Source: Lachnospiraceae bacterium (GTDB taxonomy: Bacteria > Bacillota > Clostridia > Lachnospirales > Lachnospiraceae). From it: 64,000 nt of DNA. Below, in pieces: positions 1 to 8,784 of the stretch (within the stretch, counting starts at the first letter, position 1; each line of letters starts with the position of its first letter). The notes under the pieces are model-generated. The model was not told the DNA's origin. It was given only the letters and a program-made list of their open reading frames with translations, and did no database searches. The stretch is from the NCBI GenBank assembly GCA_910575555.1, contig CAJTFX010000004.1, positions 228,471 to 292,470 on the forward strand, given 5' to 3'. Both the position numbers and the translations under genes were made by a program.

Positions 1-462
1 ATTTTTCATACATAAAATAGATTTTAGATACAATTTAACTGGATTGTATAAGATTTTTTCTGTTGGAAATTTATTGATTTGGATTGGAATGTTAAGATTT
101 TATAGAATTGTGTTGAAATTGTATACGAGGATTGTGGGGATTTCCGGAAAAAGTTCCAGAGGGGATTCCTGAAAAGAAAGGGAATGTGCTTGTCATTCTC
201 GTCATTTTTATTGACAAGAACACTGACCGGACGCAGCATTAATGCAGAATCACAAGCAAATAATTGCCATTCATATCCGGCGCAGCGCAAATTCCTGGGA
301 ATTTTCACAACTCTTGCCCTGCTGCTGTCCGAATAATGCATTCGCACCGTCAAAATATCCGGTTTCAGGGCAAGAATTAAAGCTCATTCATTGATTATAT
401 GCAATCACATTTATCCTGTAACGCAGTGCGTGAGGCTCTCCTTAACGGTTGATTTTAAGGGC
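1..462. other. Intergenic stretch with no supported gene
   Basis: The first 180 bases are very AT-rich and the next 250 are richer in GC. The only long reading frame is on the minus strand (TTG start at 353, ending near 24, 109 codons). It has no ribosome binding site and its C-terminal half is low-complexity AT-rich translation. I recognise no domain in it. It could be the edge of a dispersed intergenic element or a gene cut by the window boundary. I do not call it a gene. Confidence 0.4.
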
Positions 463-1344
463 TTATACGCTCTCCCTGTTCAGCCGCCAAATCACCCCAA
501 GCAAAACAATGCTCACAACTGCCAGTCCTGCCGTAGCTGCGGCAAACACGCTCTGGCTCTGCTCCATCCACTGAAACAGTCCAGTTTCCACCCGCAGCAC
601 GGAAATCAGGTTTGCCCCGATATGGGCCAGCAGCGGGCCATAGAGATGGCCTGCCTCCTCCATAAACCAGGCGAGCATAAGGCCCAATGCTCCTGCATAG
701 ACAAACTGCACCAGGTTTTGGTGGAGCACGCCGAACAACAGTGCGGAAAGCGCCATGGCAATCAACCGGTTTTTCCATGCTTTTTGGGTTTGCTCAGCCC
801 CCTGTTCCTCATGATTCACAAGCAGCAAATCACACAGCCTTCCATACACCACGCCCCGGTAAAGCACTTCTTCCAGACACGGAGTCAGCAAACACGCCCC
901 TAACAGCTCAAAGAAAATTCCTCCTGCAAAAAAATTGCTGTTTGCCTCCTGAAAGCCCCGGGAGATTTCTTTCAGGGCAGTCAATGCCAGAAGGTTGTTC
1001 AGAGCTGCTCCCGCAGACGCGCCGGCCAGAACCATCCATATGGCATTTGCCGCCTTCCGGGCGGAAGTTTTCTTCTCAGACACCCGTTTCATGCGTTCCC
1101 AAAACGCCGTGGGTTCCTTTTGGTCTTTCCTGTAATACCGGACAATAAAAGGAAGCGTCACCGCCACCGCCGCTGTCTGCAGCGCCATATACTGTTTCTG
1201 AATATCTGCCCCCAGAAAAGCGGCAAATACGGCAAACAGTGAAACCGCAAGATTAATTGCCACAAAATAAATAAAAATCGGGTAAATCACATTCCAGAAT
1301 TTAAAAATCGCATTGTTTTCGTATGGGCTGCCTTTTAGATTCAT
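463..1344 (-). CDS. CPBP-family intramembrane metalloprotease
   Basis: Protein of 293 residues with about seven or eight hydrophobic segments. It carries the three signatures of the CPBP (CAAX protease and bacteriocin-processing, ABI) family in order: the EExxxR box (EEVLYR, about residue 158), then FxxxH (FGVLH, about 204), then HxxxN (HIGAN, about 241). These residues bind the catalytic metal inside the membrane. Family members process prenylated or secreted peptides or give immunity to bacteriocins; which applies here is unknown. The start codon overlaps the stop of the upstream gene (ATGA), so the two are probably translated together. Confidence 0.85.
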   Translation of the reverse strand: MNLKGSPYENNAIFKFWNVIYPIFIYFVAINLAVSLFAVFAAFLGADIQKQYMALQTAAVAVTLPFIVRYYRKDQKEPTAFWERMKRVSEKKTSARKAANAIWMVLAGASAGAALNNLLALTALKEISRGFQEANSNFFAGGIFFELLGACLLTPCLEEVLYRGVVYGRLCDLLLVNHEEQGAEQTQKAWKNRLIAMALSALLFGVLHQNLVQFVYAGALGLMLAWFMEEAGHLYGPLLAHIGANLISVLRVETGLFQWMEQSQSVFAAATAGLAVVSIVLLGVIWRLNRESV

Positions 1345-2054
1345 GTTTTCTTCCCTTCTTCCGGTTTCTCAAGCACTTTCACTCCGCTGGTCATATCTTC
1401 TATTTCCATTTCCACCTTCTTTACTTTTCCATCCTGGGCAATGGCCTGCATAATCCGCCGGATATCCTCCGGGGAAAACATGCCGATGGCTTTGGAAAGG
1501 GCATCTATACTGTCACGGTTCACCAGCAGACGTCCGCCGCCTTCTAAGGGAACCGAAATGCACTGACTGGGATCTGACACATCTCCCAGACACAGGCTGT
1601 TCTGTTCTTCATCACATTGAAAAATCACGCCGTTATAGGTAATCATCCCGCTCTCATCTGCCAGTGTGGAATAGGGCGCTTTCTTCCGGTTTCCGATTAG
1701 CTTCTGTATCGCTTCATCTTTGATATCATCAGAAATTTTATCCATAATTTCTATTTCTTGTTCTTCCTTCTCTTCTCCGGCAGACTTTTCCGCCTCAATC
1801 TTATGAAAACGCATACTGCGGACTTTTCCTTCCCACAGCACATTCGCCTCATAAATCTGTCCCGATTTATGTTCTTCTATGGACAAATCCACCTTGTGCA
1901 GCATCCCATTCCATTCTTTTTCTGAAAATTCACCAATGGCCTTCCCAGAAGAATGCCCGTTCTGCTCTTTCTCCGGCTTCATCTTCCTGGCATATTCCGC
2001 AACTGCCTGTGAAAAATACCCGTTTCCTGTACTGCCTGAAACTCTGCTCAACAT
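1341..2054 (-). CDS. Protein of unknown function, Glu/Lys-rich
   Basis: About 237 residues. I chose the ATG at 2054 because GGAGGAAAAATT stands directly before it; an upstream in-frame start has no such signal. The N-terminal third is hydrophilic and the middle is rich in Glu and Lys. No signal peptide or membrane segment is visible. The last 100 residues look globular, alternating predicted strands and helices. I recognise no family. It is coupled to the CPBP protease by a 4-base overlap, so a shared role is likely but unproven. A terminator-like hairpin (2083-2120) separates it from ddh, which implies its own promoter or read-through. Confidence 0.6.
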   Translation of the reverse strand: MLSRVSGSTGNGYFSQAVAEYARKMKPEKEQNGHSSGKAIGEFSEKEWNGMLHKVDLSIEEHKSGQIYEANVLWEGKVRSMRFHKIEAEKSAGEEKEEQEIEIMDKISDDIKDEAIQKLIGNRKKAPYSTLADESGMITYNGVIFQCDEEQNSLCLGDVSDPSQCISVPLEGGGRLLVNRDSIDALSKAIGMFSPEDIRRIMQAIAQDGKVKKVEMEIEDMTSGVKVLEKPEEGKKT

Positions 2055-2082
2055 AATTTTTCCTCCTTTTTCGATATAAAAA

Positions 2083-2120
2083 ACGGCATTTATTTCCAAT
2101 TCCCTGGAAAAAAATGCCGT
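2083..2120 (-). terminator. Intrinsic terminator after ddh
   Basis: ACGGCATTT (2083-2091) pairs with AAATGCCGT (2112-2120), with a further short TTCC/GGAA pairing inside. Read on the minus strand the stem is followed by a run of six T. It lies 62 bases after the ddh stop and just before the ribosome binding site of the next gene. Confidence 0.75.
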
Positions 2121-2181
2121 CCGTAGCTAAAATTTATATCGGCAGTTTTCAGAATTAATTTAGCAGCTCCGAAACAAAACC

Positions 2182-3168
2182 TTACAATAAATGCTTCCGC
2201 AGCTCCTCACCACTTTTGGCGCTTAAATAAGCCGGCGCAATGTCAAACACCGTTTTGCATCCCTTCTGCCCTTCCTGGGACAGCCGGTACGCTGCTCTGG
2301 CATAAGCTGCGATAACGCTTGCCGTAAATTCCGGATTGGAATCCAGTTTCAGACTGTATTCGATCACATGGGTATGCTCCTGCTCCCATCCGGTCCTGCC
2401 GGAGTGAATCACAAACCCGCCGTGGGGAATTCCTCCGTGATTTTTTTGCAGTTCTTCCTCACTGATAAAATGCACAGTTGTATCATAATCTGCAAAATAA
2501 TTGGGCATGGTCTTGATTTCCTCTTCGATTTTGGCTGGGTCTGCTCCCTCCTCCAATACCACAAAACATTCTCTGGTGTGCTTCTGTCTGGTGGTCAGCT
2601 CCGGATGCTCTCCTGAACGCACCGACTCCAGCGCAGCTTCCACCGGAATGGTGTACTGCTTTGCATTTTTTACACCGGAAATTCTCCGAATGGCATCCGA
2701 GTGGCCCTGGCTGACCCCTTTGCCCCAGAAAGTATAGTCTTTTCCCTCCGGCAAAATAGCGTTGGCATACATGCGGTTCAAGGAAAACATTCCCGGGTCC
2801 CAGCCTACCGAAATAATTCCAACCGTTCCGGCCTCCTTTGCCGCCTGATCCACGCCGGCAAAATGCTCCGGTATTCTGGCATGGGTGTCAAAGCTGTCCA
2901 CCACATTAAAAATACGGGCAAATTCAGGGGTCTGCTCCGGCAAATCTGTGGCGCTTCCGCCGCAGAGAATCAGCACATCAATCTTTCCCTTCCATTCCTT
3001 TGCTTCCGAATAGCTGCACACTGCCGCTCCCGGGGTCAGAATGGAAACCTCTGACGGATTCCTTCTGGTAAACACAGCCGCAAGCTCCATGTCAGGATTC
3101 TGCCTGATGGCGCATTCCACTCCTCTTCCAAGATTTCCATAACCTAAGATACCAATTCTGATACTCAT
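2182..3168 (-). CDS. ddh: meso-Diaminopimelate D-dehydrogenase
   Basis: NADP-dependent enzyme that reductively aminates tetrahydrodipicolinate directly to meso-diaminopimelate, the one-step branch of lysine and peptidoglycan precursor synthesis. The 328-residue length matches the family. The N-terminus has a Rossmann fold (IGILGYGNLGRG, residues 5-16), followed by the family stretches LILCGGSATDLP and NVVDSFDTHARIP and the segment SVGWDPGMFSLNR, which contributes to substrate binding. The start is preceded by AAAAGGAGAACAGAAGG. A HAD phosphatase lies 18 bases upstream in the same direction. Confidence 0.93.
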   Translation of the reverse strand: MSIRIGILGYGNLGRGVECAIRQNPDMELAAVFTRRNPSEVSILTPGAAVCSYSEAKEWKGKIDVLILCGGSATDLPEQTPEFARIFNVVDSFDTHARIPEHFAGVDQAAKEAGTVGIISVGWDPGMFSLNRMYANAILPEGKDYTFWGKGVSQGHSDAIRRISGVKNAKQYTIPVEAALESVRSGEHPELTTRQKHTRECFVVLEEGADPAKIEEEIKTMPNYFADYDTTVHFISEEELQKNHGGIPHGGFVIHSGRTGWEQEHTHVIEYSLKLDSNPEFTASVIAAYARAAYRLSQEGQKGCKTVFDIAPAYLSAKSGEELRKHLL

Positions 3169-3186
3169 CCTTCTGTTCTCCTTTTC

Positions 3187-3846
3187 TTAAACTTCTGATT
3201 CCAGATATTCCACCACCTCCGCAAGGCTGTCAAAGATTTCCATTACGCCTGCCCCGCGCATTTCTTCCAGATCTTCTTCAAATCCGTAGGAAACGCCGAT
3301 GCAGTCAATTCCCGCTTCCCTTGCGCCCCTGGCGTCATACCGGCTGTCTCCGATTAACACAGCTTCTTTCTTATCGGAAATGCCAAGACGCTTCAATGCA
3401 TCATTTAACACCTCCACTTTCTCCCCGATATTCTCTTTCACCCTTGCCCCGCAAATCAGGTCGAAATACTGAGCGATTCCCAGACGCTCCAAAATCCGGC
3501 GGCAGGGCACTTCTTCCTTAGAGGAAGCTACGCTGATTTGATACCCCTTCTCCTTCAGCGCCTTCAACGCCTCCTCCACGCCCGGAAACAATTCGCACTC
3601 AAACAGTCCGATGGTTTCATACCGTTCCCGGAAAATCATGTCCGCCTCCTTCGCCTTCTCTCTGGAAAATCCATATTCCCGCTGAAAGGAATCGATCAGC
3701 AGCGGGCCGATAAACCGCCGGATGGTATCCCGTTCCGGCGCGCCCATTCCATATCTTTCAAGGGTGTAGCGGACGCTTTTATCCACTCCTTCTTCTGTGT
3801 TCACCAATGTCCCGTCCAGGTCAAATAATATGGTGGTCCTCTTCAT
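3187..3846 (-). CDS. HAD-family phosphatase, phosphoglycolate phosphatase-like
   Basis: About 219 residues. The ATG at 3846 is chosen because AAGGAGG stands just upstream and the catalytic motif then begins at residue 5. HAD motif I is FDLDGT (nucleophile and acid Asp), motif II is the Ser/Lys region around SVASSKEEV, and motif IV is LIGDSRYDARGA. The cap sequence and length fit the Gph/PgmB-like subfamily. The substrate cannot be read from sequence. The upstream AAA ATPase gene ends 13 bases before it on the minus strand, so it is probably co-transcribed with its neighbours. Confidence 0.85.
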   Translation of the reverse strand: MKRTTILFDLDGTLVNTEEGVDKSVRYTLERYGMGAPERDTIRRFIGPLLIDSFQREYGFSREKAKEADMIFRERYETIGLFECELFPGVEEALKALKEKGYQISVASSKEEVPCRRILERLGIAQYFDLICGARVKENIGEKVEVLNDALKRLGISDKKEAVLIGDSRYDARGAREAGIDCIGVSYGFEEDLEEMRGAGVMEIFDSLAEVVEYLESEV

Positions 3847-3859
3847 TGTTTTTCCTCCT

Positions 3860-5443
3860 TTATGACAAACGTTCCAGTAATTTTCTGCGCTTTTCATCAA
3901 AAAACAATTCCTGATTATACTGATAATATCTCTCGCAGCCAGAGCCCTCCAGGAATTTCACACTGTAATAATTGGAATTCAGTTCTGTGATAAACATTAC
4001 CATTTCCTGCCCTGTTCCAAAAGCCCCCTCCAGAAAATCAAAGGCATATTCCAAAGCCTCCGACGACTGGTTCTGCTGTCTCTCATAGGCTTCATTTTCC
4101 AGCGCAAATAATTCCTTTACCCGCACAAAGGAACGCTGTCTCTCCTGAATGCCTTCCAGTTTCAGGGTCTGGCCGAACCTTTCTAACGTATGCAGAATTC
4201 TTTGATACTGTTTATCCTCTTCCCGGCTGAGAAGTTCCGCCTTTTTCATATTTATATAATCTATATTTAACTTCTTGTAAATACCGGAAAACAATTGCTG
4301 TCCGTTGGAATTTTCCATTCGGCTGTCCGGCAATTGCTGTCCGTTAGAATCTCCCATTCGGCTGTCCGGCAATAGCTGCCCAACAGAATCTTCCAGACTG
4401 CACTGTGTCAGCTCTTTAAATTCCAACAGGCAGGACTGCAGCCCTTCCATATACGCTTCCCACTGCACAGCTTTTTTCATCAGCTCATTGACTCTGGAAA
4501 GAATCAGGCCCAGGACGCTGAGCCGCTCGTCAAACGAAGCATGTCCGATTTTCTTTAACAGAATTTCATCCAGATGGCCCCGGAAAATTTCTTCCAGCTG
4601 ATAATCGGTCTGATACTTGTCATACAACTCCAGATAATTCGCAAAATCTTTGGCAATTTTCGGAAACTGGATATACTGGGCCACCACTTCCCGATCCGGT
4701 TTTTTTCCCAGCTTTTCATAGACCCCAATCAGCTCCGACAAATCCTCCCATCCTCTGGGCGTTGCAAAATTCCGGCCGTCCACGGTGGTTTCCATCTGGT
4801 AAAAGTTCTGTTTCCTGGTATTTAAATAGGAAATAACTGCTCCATGAAGCCCCTGCTGATAGGCATATTCTTTCCAGACTTCAAAATCTGCCTCCACGTC
4901 AATCCGTTTCACCCGATCCATGGTAACCACGTCAAATTCCCGCACAGACTTATTATACTCCGGGGGATTTCCCGCTGCAACAATCACCCACCCTTCCGGT
5001 ATTTTATGAGTTCCGAAGGATTTGCACTGAAGAAACTGCAGCATGGCAGGAGCCAAAGTTTCCGACACGCAGTTTATCTCATCCAGAAACAATATCCCCT
5101 CCGACAATCCCGTCTGTTCCATTTTCTCATAAATGGAAGCCACAATCTCGCTCATGGTATACTCCGTTACGGCATACTCCCTGCCTCCGTATTGCTTTTT
5201 GGAAATAAAGGGCAGGCCGATGGCGCTCTGTCTGGTATGATGGGTAATGGTATAGGCCACCAGTCCGATTTTGCATTCTCTGGAAATCTGTTCCATAATC
5301 TGCGTCTTTCCCACCCCCGGAGGCCCCAGCAGAAGCATGGGCCGCTGACGGATCACTGGAATTTCATATGCTCCGTATTCATCTTTTTTCAGATAAGCTT
5401 CTATGGCATTTTTGATCTCTTCCTTGGTTCTTTTAATGTTCAT
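3860..5443 (-). CDS. MoxR-type AAA ATPase
   Basis: 527 residues. The N-terminal AAA core shows Walker A (GPPGVGKTQ, about residues 40-48), Walker B (ILFLDEIN, about 117-124) and sensor 1 (VAAGNPPE). This is the arrangement of MoxR-type ATPases, which remodel or activate partner proteins, often with a VWA-domain partner. The next gene encodes such a VWA protein. The C-terminal 270 residues are mostly helical and contain a 13-residue tandem repeat (about residues 355-385) encoded by a 39-bp direct repeat. Start: ATG with AAAGGAAACAGTC upstream. The client is unknown. Confidence 0.85.
   Translation of the reverse strand: MNIKRTKEEIKNAIEAYLKKDEYGAYEIPVIRQRPMLLLGPPGVGKTQIMEQISRECKIGLVAYTITHHTRQSAIGLPFISKKQYGGREYAVTEYTMSEIVASIYEKMEQTGLSEGILFLDEINCVSETLAPAMLQFLQCKSFGTHKIPEGWVIVAAGNPPEYNKSVREFDVVTMDRVKRIDVEADFEVWKEYAYQQGLHGAVISYLNTRKQNFYQMETTVDGRNFATPRGWEDLSELIGVYEKLGKKPDREVVAQYIQFPKIAKDFANYLELYDKYQTDYQLEEIFRGHLDEILLKKIGHASFDERLSVLGLILSRVNELMKKAVQWEAYMEGLQSCLLEFKELTQCSLEDSVGQLLPDSRMGDSNGQQLPDSRMENSNGQQLFSGIYKKLNIDYINMKKAELLSREEDKQYQRILHTLERFGQTLKLEGIQERQRSFVRVKELFALENEAYERQQNQSSEALEYAFDFLEGAFGTGQEMVMFITELNSNYYSVKFLEGSGCERYYQYNQELFFDEKRRKLLERLS
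4292..4384 (-). repeat. 39-bp in-frame tandem repeat inside the AAA ATPase gene
   Basis: Two complete 39-bp copies (4292-4330 and 4331-4369) and about 15 bases of a third. Each encodes a 13-residue unit containing GQQLPDSRM followed by an acidic/Asn-Ser linker. The unit length is a multiple of three, so copy-number change leaves the frame intact. It falls between the ATPase core and the C-terminal helical region, consistent with a flexible linker. Confidence 0.85.
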
Positions 5444-5512
5444 GACTGTTTCCTTTTTTTAATCTGCATTTAATTTTTATTTTTCAACTGGATTTTCCTA
5501 TCCAACAAAAAG

Positions 5513-6820
5513 CTATTTTATATACAGCTCCTCCTGGTCCAAAATCAGCTTTATGGCCCAGGGCGGTACATCCACATCCTGATAATCCTCCCGGAAAAAT
5601 ACAAACGCCGTATCATACGCGGGCTTTTTCAGAGGAAATCTCCCATATCCATCTGTAAAATAAATCAGGCCCCGCAGCTTCCTGAAAGTTTTTTTCGCCA
5701 GAAGCAGGTTGACATATTCAAATGCCGGGCGAAAATCCGTACCGCCCATGCCCTTCACCTGAAACTGCTCCATATAAGCGGCAAGCTGCCTCTGATTTTC
5801 TATCACGATGTCAGACTGCACCCGCTCGTCGCACTGAAGGATGTGAATGCAGAACCTGCGGTAAAAGGATTCCGACTGGCTTAAAATACTGTAAGTTTCC
5901 TCCAGAAATTTCTGCACCAGGCTCGCCTTGCAGGACATGGAAGTGTCAATTACAATCACAAAATCCTCGATTTTCTGCACTTCCCTGGTTTCCTGATGCT
6001 CAATCAGGGGCATATTCCCGTATAATTCCATGCCGTAATTATAAAAAATATAGTCAAAGCTGTCCAGATCCACCTGCAGTTCTTCCTTCAGCACACAGAA
6101 TTTTCTCAAAAATTCCCGGTAATCATACCGTTCCCGGTTTTCGATATGAATCTGCTCTGCCAGACCCTTAGAATCCTCCGCCGCCTCTTTGGAAAAAGTC
6201 TCCAGCTCCGTTTCCATCCTGTCCCGGATGTCTTTCCAACGGTTCTGCTGTTCTAAGGGGGATTTAGGGCCCCTGTCCTTTTTCTGCCAGAGCTCATGCC
6301 CGTCCACGGCAAATTCCTGAATCATCCTTGCCAGAATACGGAGATCCGGTTCTGCCTGCTTCAAAAGGCGGAACACTCCTTCTCCGTGAATCACCGAAAT
6401 CTTTTTCAGCAGCCCGTCATATACGGCTCTGCGGTAGGGCCTGGGCGGATTGCGCAGACAGCGGAGGGCAAGGCCGTCCAACACATACTCTGTGGCAATA
6501 TCGCAGGAAAGATCCCAGAGCATTTCCTCCTCCGGTTCCGGAAGATTCCAGACATGCCCAAACAGACAGTGCAGAATACTGTGAAGATAGCAGCGGTTTA
6601 CCGGCACATTTCCGATTCTGTACTGTTCAATCAGAAATTCCGGATTATAACGGAATACTTTTCCGTCCGTTGCAGTTTTCCCCAGCGCCATAGAAGGCTC
6701 CGGCGCCAGGCTGTTCAGGGCAACATCCAGAAAACGCAGGTTCAGATACAGTTCGCTTCTGCAGTCCTTTAATATTTCATTGCAGACCTCTATTTTTTCC
6801 ATCAAAGCTTCTTCAAACAT
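5513..6820 (-). CDS. VWA-domain protein with putative metallopeptidase-like N-terminus
   Basis: 435 residues. The C-terminal half is a von Willebrand factor A-like domain: the metal-ion-dependent adhesion motif DTSMS appears near residue 290, a Thr/Asp segment (GGTDFRPAF) near 360, and FTDGYG near 387. The N-terminal half has a His-rich HSILHCLFGH segment (about residue 81), as in the DUF2201-type putative metallopeptidase/VWA family. It follows the AAA ATPase, a typical MoxR-VWA pairing that implies a complex. Start is ATG with TAGGAGG upstream; a second in-frame Met at residue 7 is possible. Confidence 0.8.
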   Translation of the reverse strand: MFEEALMEKIEVCNEILKDCRSELYLNLRFLDVALNSLAPEPSMALGKTATDGKVFRYNPEFLIEQYRIGNVPVNRCYLHSILHCLFGHVWNLPEPEEEMLWDLSCDIATEYVLDGLALRCLRNPPRPYRRAVYDGLLKKISVIHGEGVFRLLKQAEPDLRILARMIQEFAVDGHELWQKKDRGPKSPLEQQNRWKDIRDRMETELETFSKEAAEDSKGLAEQIHIENRERYDYREFLRKFCVLKEELQVDLDSFDYIFYNYGMELYGNMPLIEHQETREVQKIEDFVIVIDTSMSCKASLVQKFLEETYSILSQSESFYRRFCIHILQCDERVQSDIVIENQRQLAAYMEQFQVKGMGGTDFRPAFEYVNLLLAKKTFRKLRGLIYFTDGYGRFPLKKPAYDTAFVFFREDYQDVDVPPWAIKLILDQEELYIK

Positions 6821-6837
6821 AATCCTTCGCTTTCCTC

Positions 6838-7827
6838 CTATAAGGAAAAATGACGCTTCTTTTGGGGAAATCTCCGGTGGAAAATATCCATCAGACGGCT
6901 TACCGCCTCTGCATCTTTCCCGGCGTTTGCCGCCTGTATCAGCGTTTGTGCTTCCTCTCTTGTATCTGCAAACACCTCAGCCATCCAGTAAAGCTCTTTC
7001 CGGCTTTCCTGCTCCACCAGACAGAACGCAGCCCGCTTCCAATGCTCCCTCAGCCATCCGCCGTATTCCCTGCGGGCAGAACTTTCCAGACAGCAGGGAA
7101 ACATCAGCCTTGAAACTGCCATATTCAGAATATTTATAAAATCTATATTATATTTTCCAGTTTCAAATAATTTATCATATTCTGAAAAAACAATCTGGGT
7201 ATTCCGGAACGTATTCCGATACTGAATGCCCATTCCATGGGTCTGGGTAGAAATAATCCTTGCCGGGGTATTTTCCACTGCCTCCTCAAAAAATTCCGGA
7301 AATACCAACTGCCAGAGGGGAGTGTCTTTGCCTGTTTCCGGACGCTGTTTTGGATTGCTGATTTCAGTTACCGGAACGCACTCCACTGTAACAGCCTGCT
7401 TCAAATCCTGAAGAATTTCCCGCAGACAGGACGTTCCTTCCATCTGATGCATAACAAGATGAGAAAGCCCTTCACATCCGGTAAAACCTCCTGCTCCCAT
7501 GAATGCAAGATTACTGTAAAAAGACAGCTTGTGAAGCCGGATGCAGTTATAAAACACATACCGCCCCAACCGCTGAATGGTCCGGGGCAGATACAGCTCT
7601 TCCAAACGTCCGCCGCAGATACAGGCAAGCTCCCCGGTGTACGCCGGCTCTTCTTCCATCTCTTCTGCAAAAGCATAATCGGAAAGTTCCGTCACCGGCA
7701 TTCCTTCCAGCTGCGCCGGAACCGTCACCCGGCCGTTTTCCCCGTAGCACCGCAGAATGCAGATGCCGTCCTTTACTTTTTGATAGGAAAATTCCTGTTT
7801 CCCTGATAGGATTCCGTATCCTGACAT
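6838..7827 (-). CDS. Leucine-rich-repeat (BspA-like) protein
   Basis: 329 residues. Residues 15-125 read as BspA/TpLRR-type repeats: VTVPAQLEGMPVTELSDYAF, then LYLPRTIQRLGRYVFYNC, then a copy ending GGFTGCEGL. These repeats commonly mediate protein-protein contact. There is no signal peptide, so this copy is probably cytoplasmic. The remaining 200 residues are helical and unrecognised. GGGAGTCAAAATT before the ATG supports this start even though it makes a 55-base overlap with the fused folate gene. Proximity to the AAA and VWA genes suggests a third component of that system (inference). Confidence 0.7.
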   Translation of the reverse strand: MSGYGILSGKQEFSYQKVKDGICILRCYGENGRVTVPAQLEGMPVTELSDYAFAEEMEEEPAYTGELACICGGRLEELYLPRTIQRLGRYVFYNCIRLHKLSFYSNLAFMGAGGFTGCEGLSHLVMHQMEGTSCLREILQDLKQAVTVECVPVTEISNPKQRPETGKDTPLWQLVFPEFFEEAVENTPARIISTQTHGMGIQYRNTFRNTQIVFSEYDKLFETGKYNIDFINILNMAVSRLMFPCCLESSARREYGGWLREHWKRAAFCLVEQESRKELYWMAEVFADTREEAQTLIQAANAGKDAEAVSRLMDIFHRRFPQKKRHFSL

Positions 7828-8672
7828 AATTTTGACTCCCGTTCTTTTTCTATCTCCTTTAACATCCGGCCCACAGTTTTATGGTTCAGAGGGTGCCTCA
7901 GATAAGGCGCCAGTTCTGCCAGAGGCTTTAATACAAACTCCCGGTTCTGCATATCCGGATGGGGAACTTGAAGCTCCATAGTGTCAATCACCCAGTTATC
8001 ATAAAATATCAGATCTAAATCCAGCGTTCTCGGCCCCCAGTGCACCAGTCTCTCCCGGCCGGCCTTCTGTTCTGTTTCCTGAAGGGCCTTCAGTAATTCC
8101 CGGGGGCTGAGCAGGGTACGAAGCTTTATCATGCCGTTTAAAAAATCCGGCTGCTCCGTCATGCCGTAGGGTTTTGTGGCGATTATCTTTGATACCTGTT
8201 CCACCCTGCAGTCTTTTCGGGCCTTCAAAGCCTCTATTCCCATCTGGATATAATTTTCCCGTTCCCCCAGATTAGAGCCGATGGCCACAAAAGCCTGATG
8301 CCATCCCCGTTCAATTTCCACCGACACAGAGGCTAACGGAAGGCCGATGGGCGCCCAGGGTTTTCTGATTTCCAACCTGATGTTCTCCATGGCAGGAAAT
8401 TGCAGCAAAAGGGCTTCGGCCATCTGCTCTGCCGCAGCCTCAATCAGCTGAAAGGTATGCTCCGTCATAAAAGATGCGATAAAATGCGAGACTTCTCCAT
8501 AATGTATTGATTTTGTTAAATCATCTTTTAATCCAGCTTCCCGTGTGGAGGTGTACAGATCCGCATCCACTTCAAATTTCTGTCCCAACCGGTTCTCTTC
8601 CGGAAAAACCCCGTGTTTTCCAAAAACTTCAAGATTCCTGATGTGTATTTTATCCCATGCTTCCTCTCTCAT
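7773..8672 (-). CDS. folK: Bifunctional dihydroneopterin aldolase / HPPK (FolB-FolK fusion)
   Basis: 299 residues joining two consecutive folate enzymes. Residues 1-120 are FolB (start region IHIRNLEVFGKHGVFPEENR; Lys and Glu catalytic area later), which converts dihydroneopterin to 6-hydroxymethyl-dihydropterin. Residues 121-275 are FolK (VAIGSNLGERENYI; TLDLDLIFYDN; VPHPDMQNREFVLKPLAEL), which pyrophosphorylates it from ATP. The ATG at 8672 follows AGGAGGACAGGCA; the longer upstream frame has no signal. The product is handed to FolP, encoded by the preceding gene of the operon. Confidence 0.92.
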   Translation of the reverse strand: MREEAWDKIHIRNLEVFGKHGVFPEENRLGQKFEVDADLYTSTREAGLKDDLTKSIHYGEVSHFIASFMTEHTFQLIEAAAEQMAEALLLQFPAMENIRLEIRKPWAPIGLPLASVSVEIERGWHQAFVAIGSNLGERENYIQMGIEALKARKDCRVEQVSKIIATKPYGMTEQPDFLNGMIKLRTLLSPRELLKALQETEQKAGRERLVHWGPRTLDLDLIFYDNWVIDTMELQVPHPDMQNREFVLKPLAELAPYLRHPLNHKTVGRMLKEIEKERESKLCQDTESYQGNRNFPIKK

Positions 8673-8784
8673 TGCCTGTCCTCCTGGATTCTGTTTCGCC
8701 TGTCTGCTCCATTCCCTATGAGTTCTGTTCTTCCTGTTCCCAGCCAGAGCTGTCTGCACAGACCGCAGCTTTTGAAAACCTGTC

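Noticed and set aside
24..353. Minus-strand frame of 109 codons
   Set aside because: TTG start without ribosome binding site and AT-driven low-complexity C-terminus; no family recognised. Kept only as a note on the intergenic stretch.
391..903. Plus-strand frame of 170 codons at the left end
   Set aside because: It runs antisense to the CPBP protease, whose catalytic motifs are clear, and has no ribosome binding site or recognisable domain.
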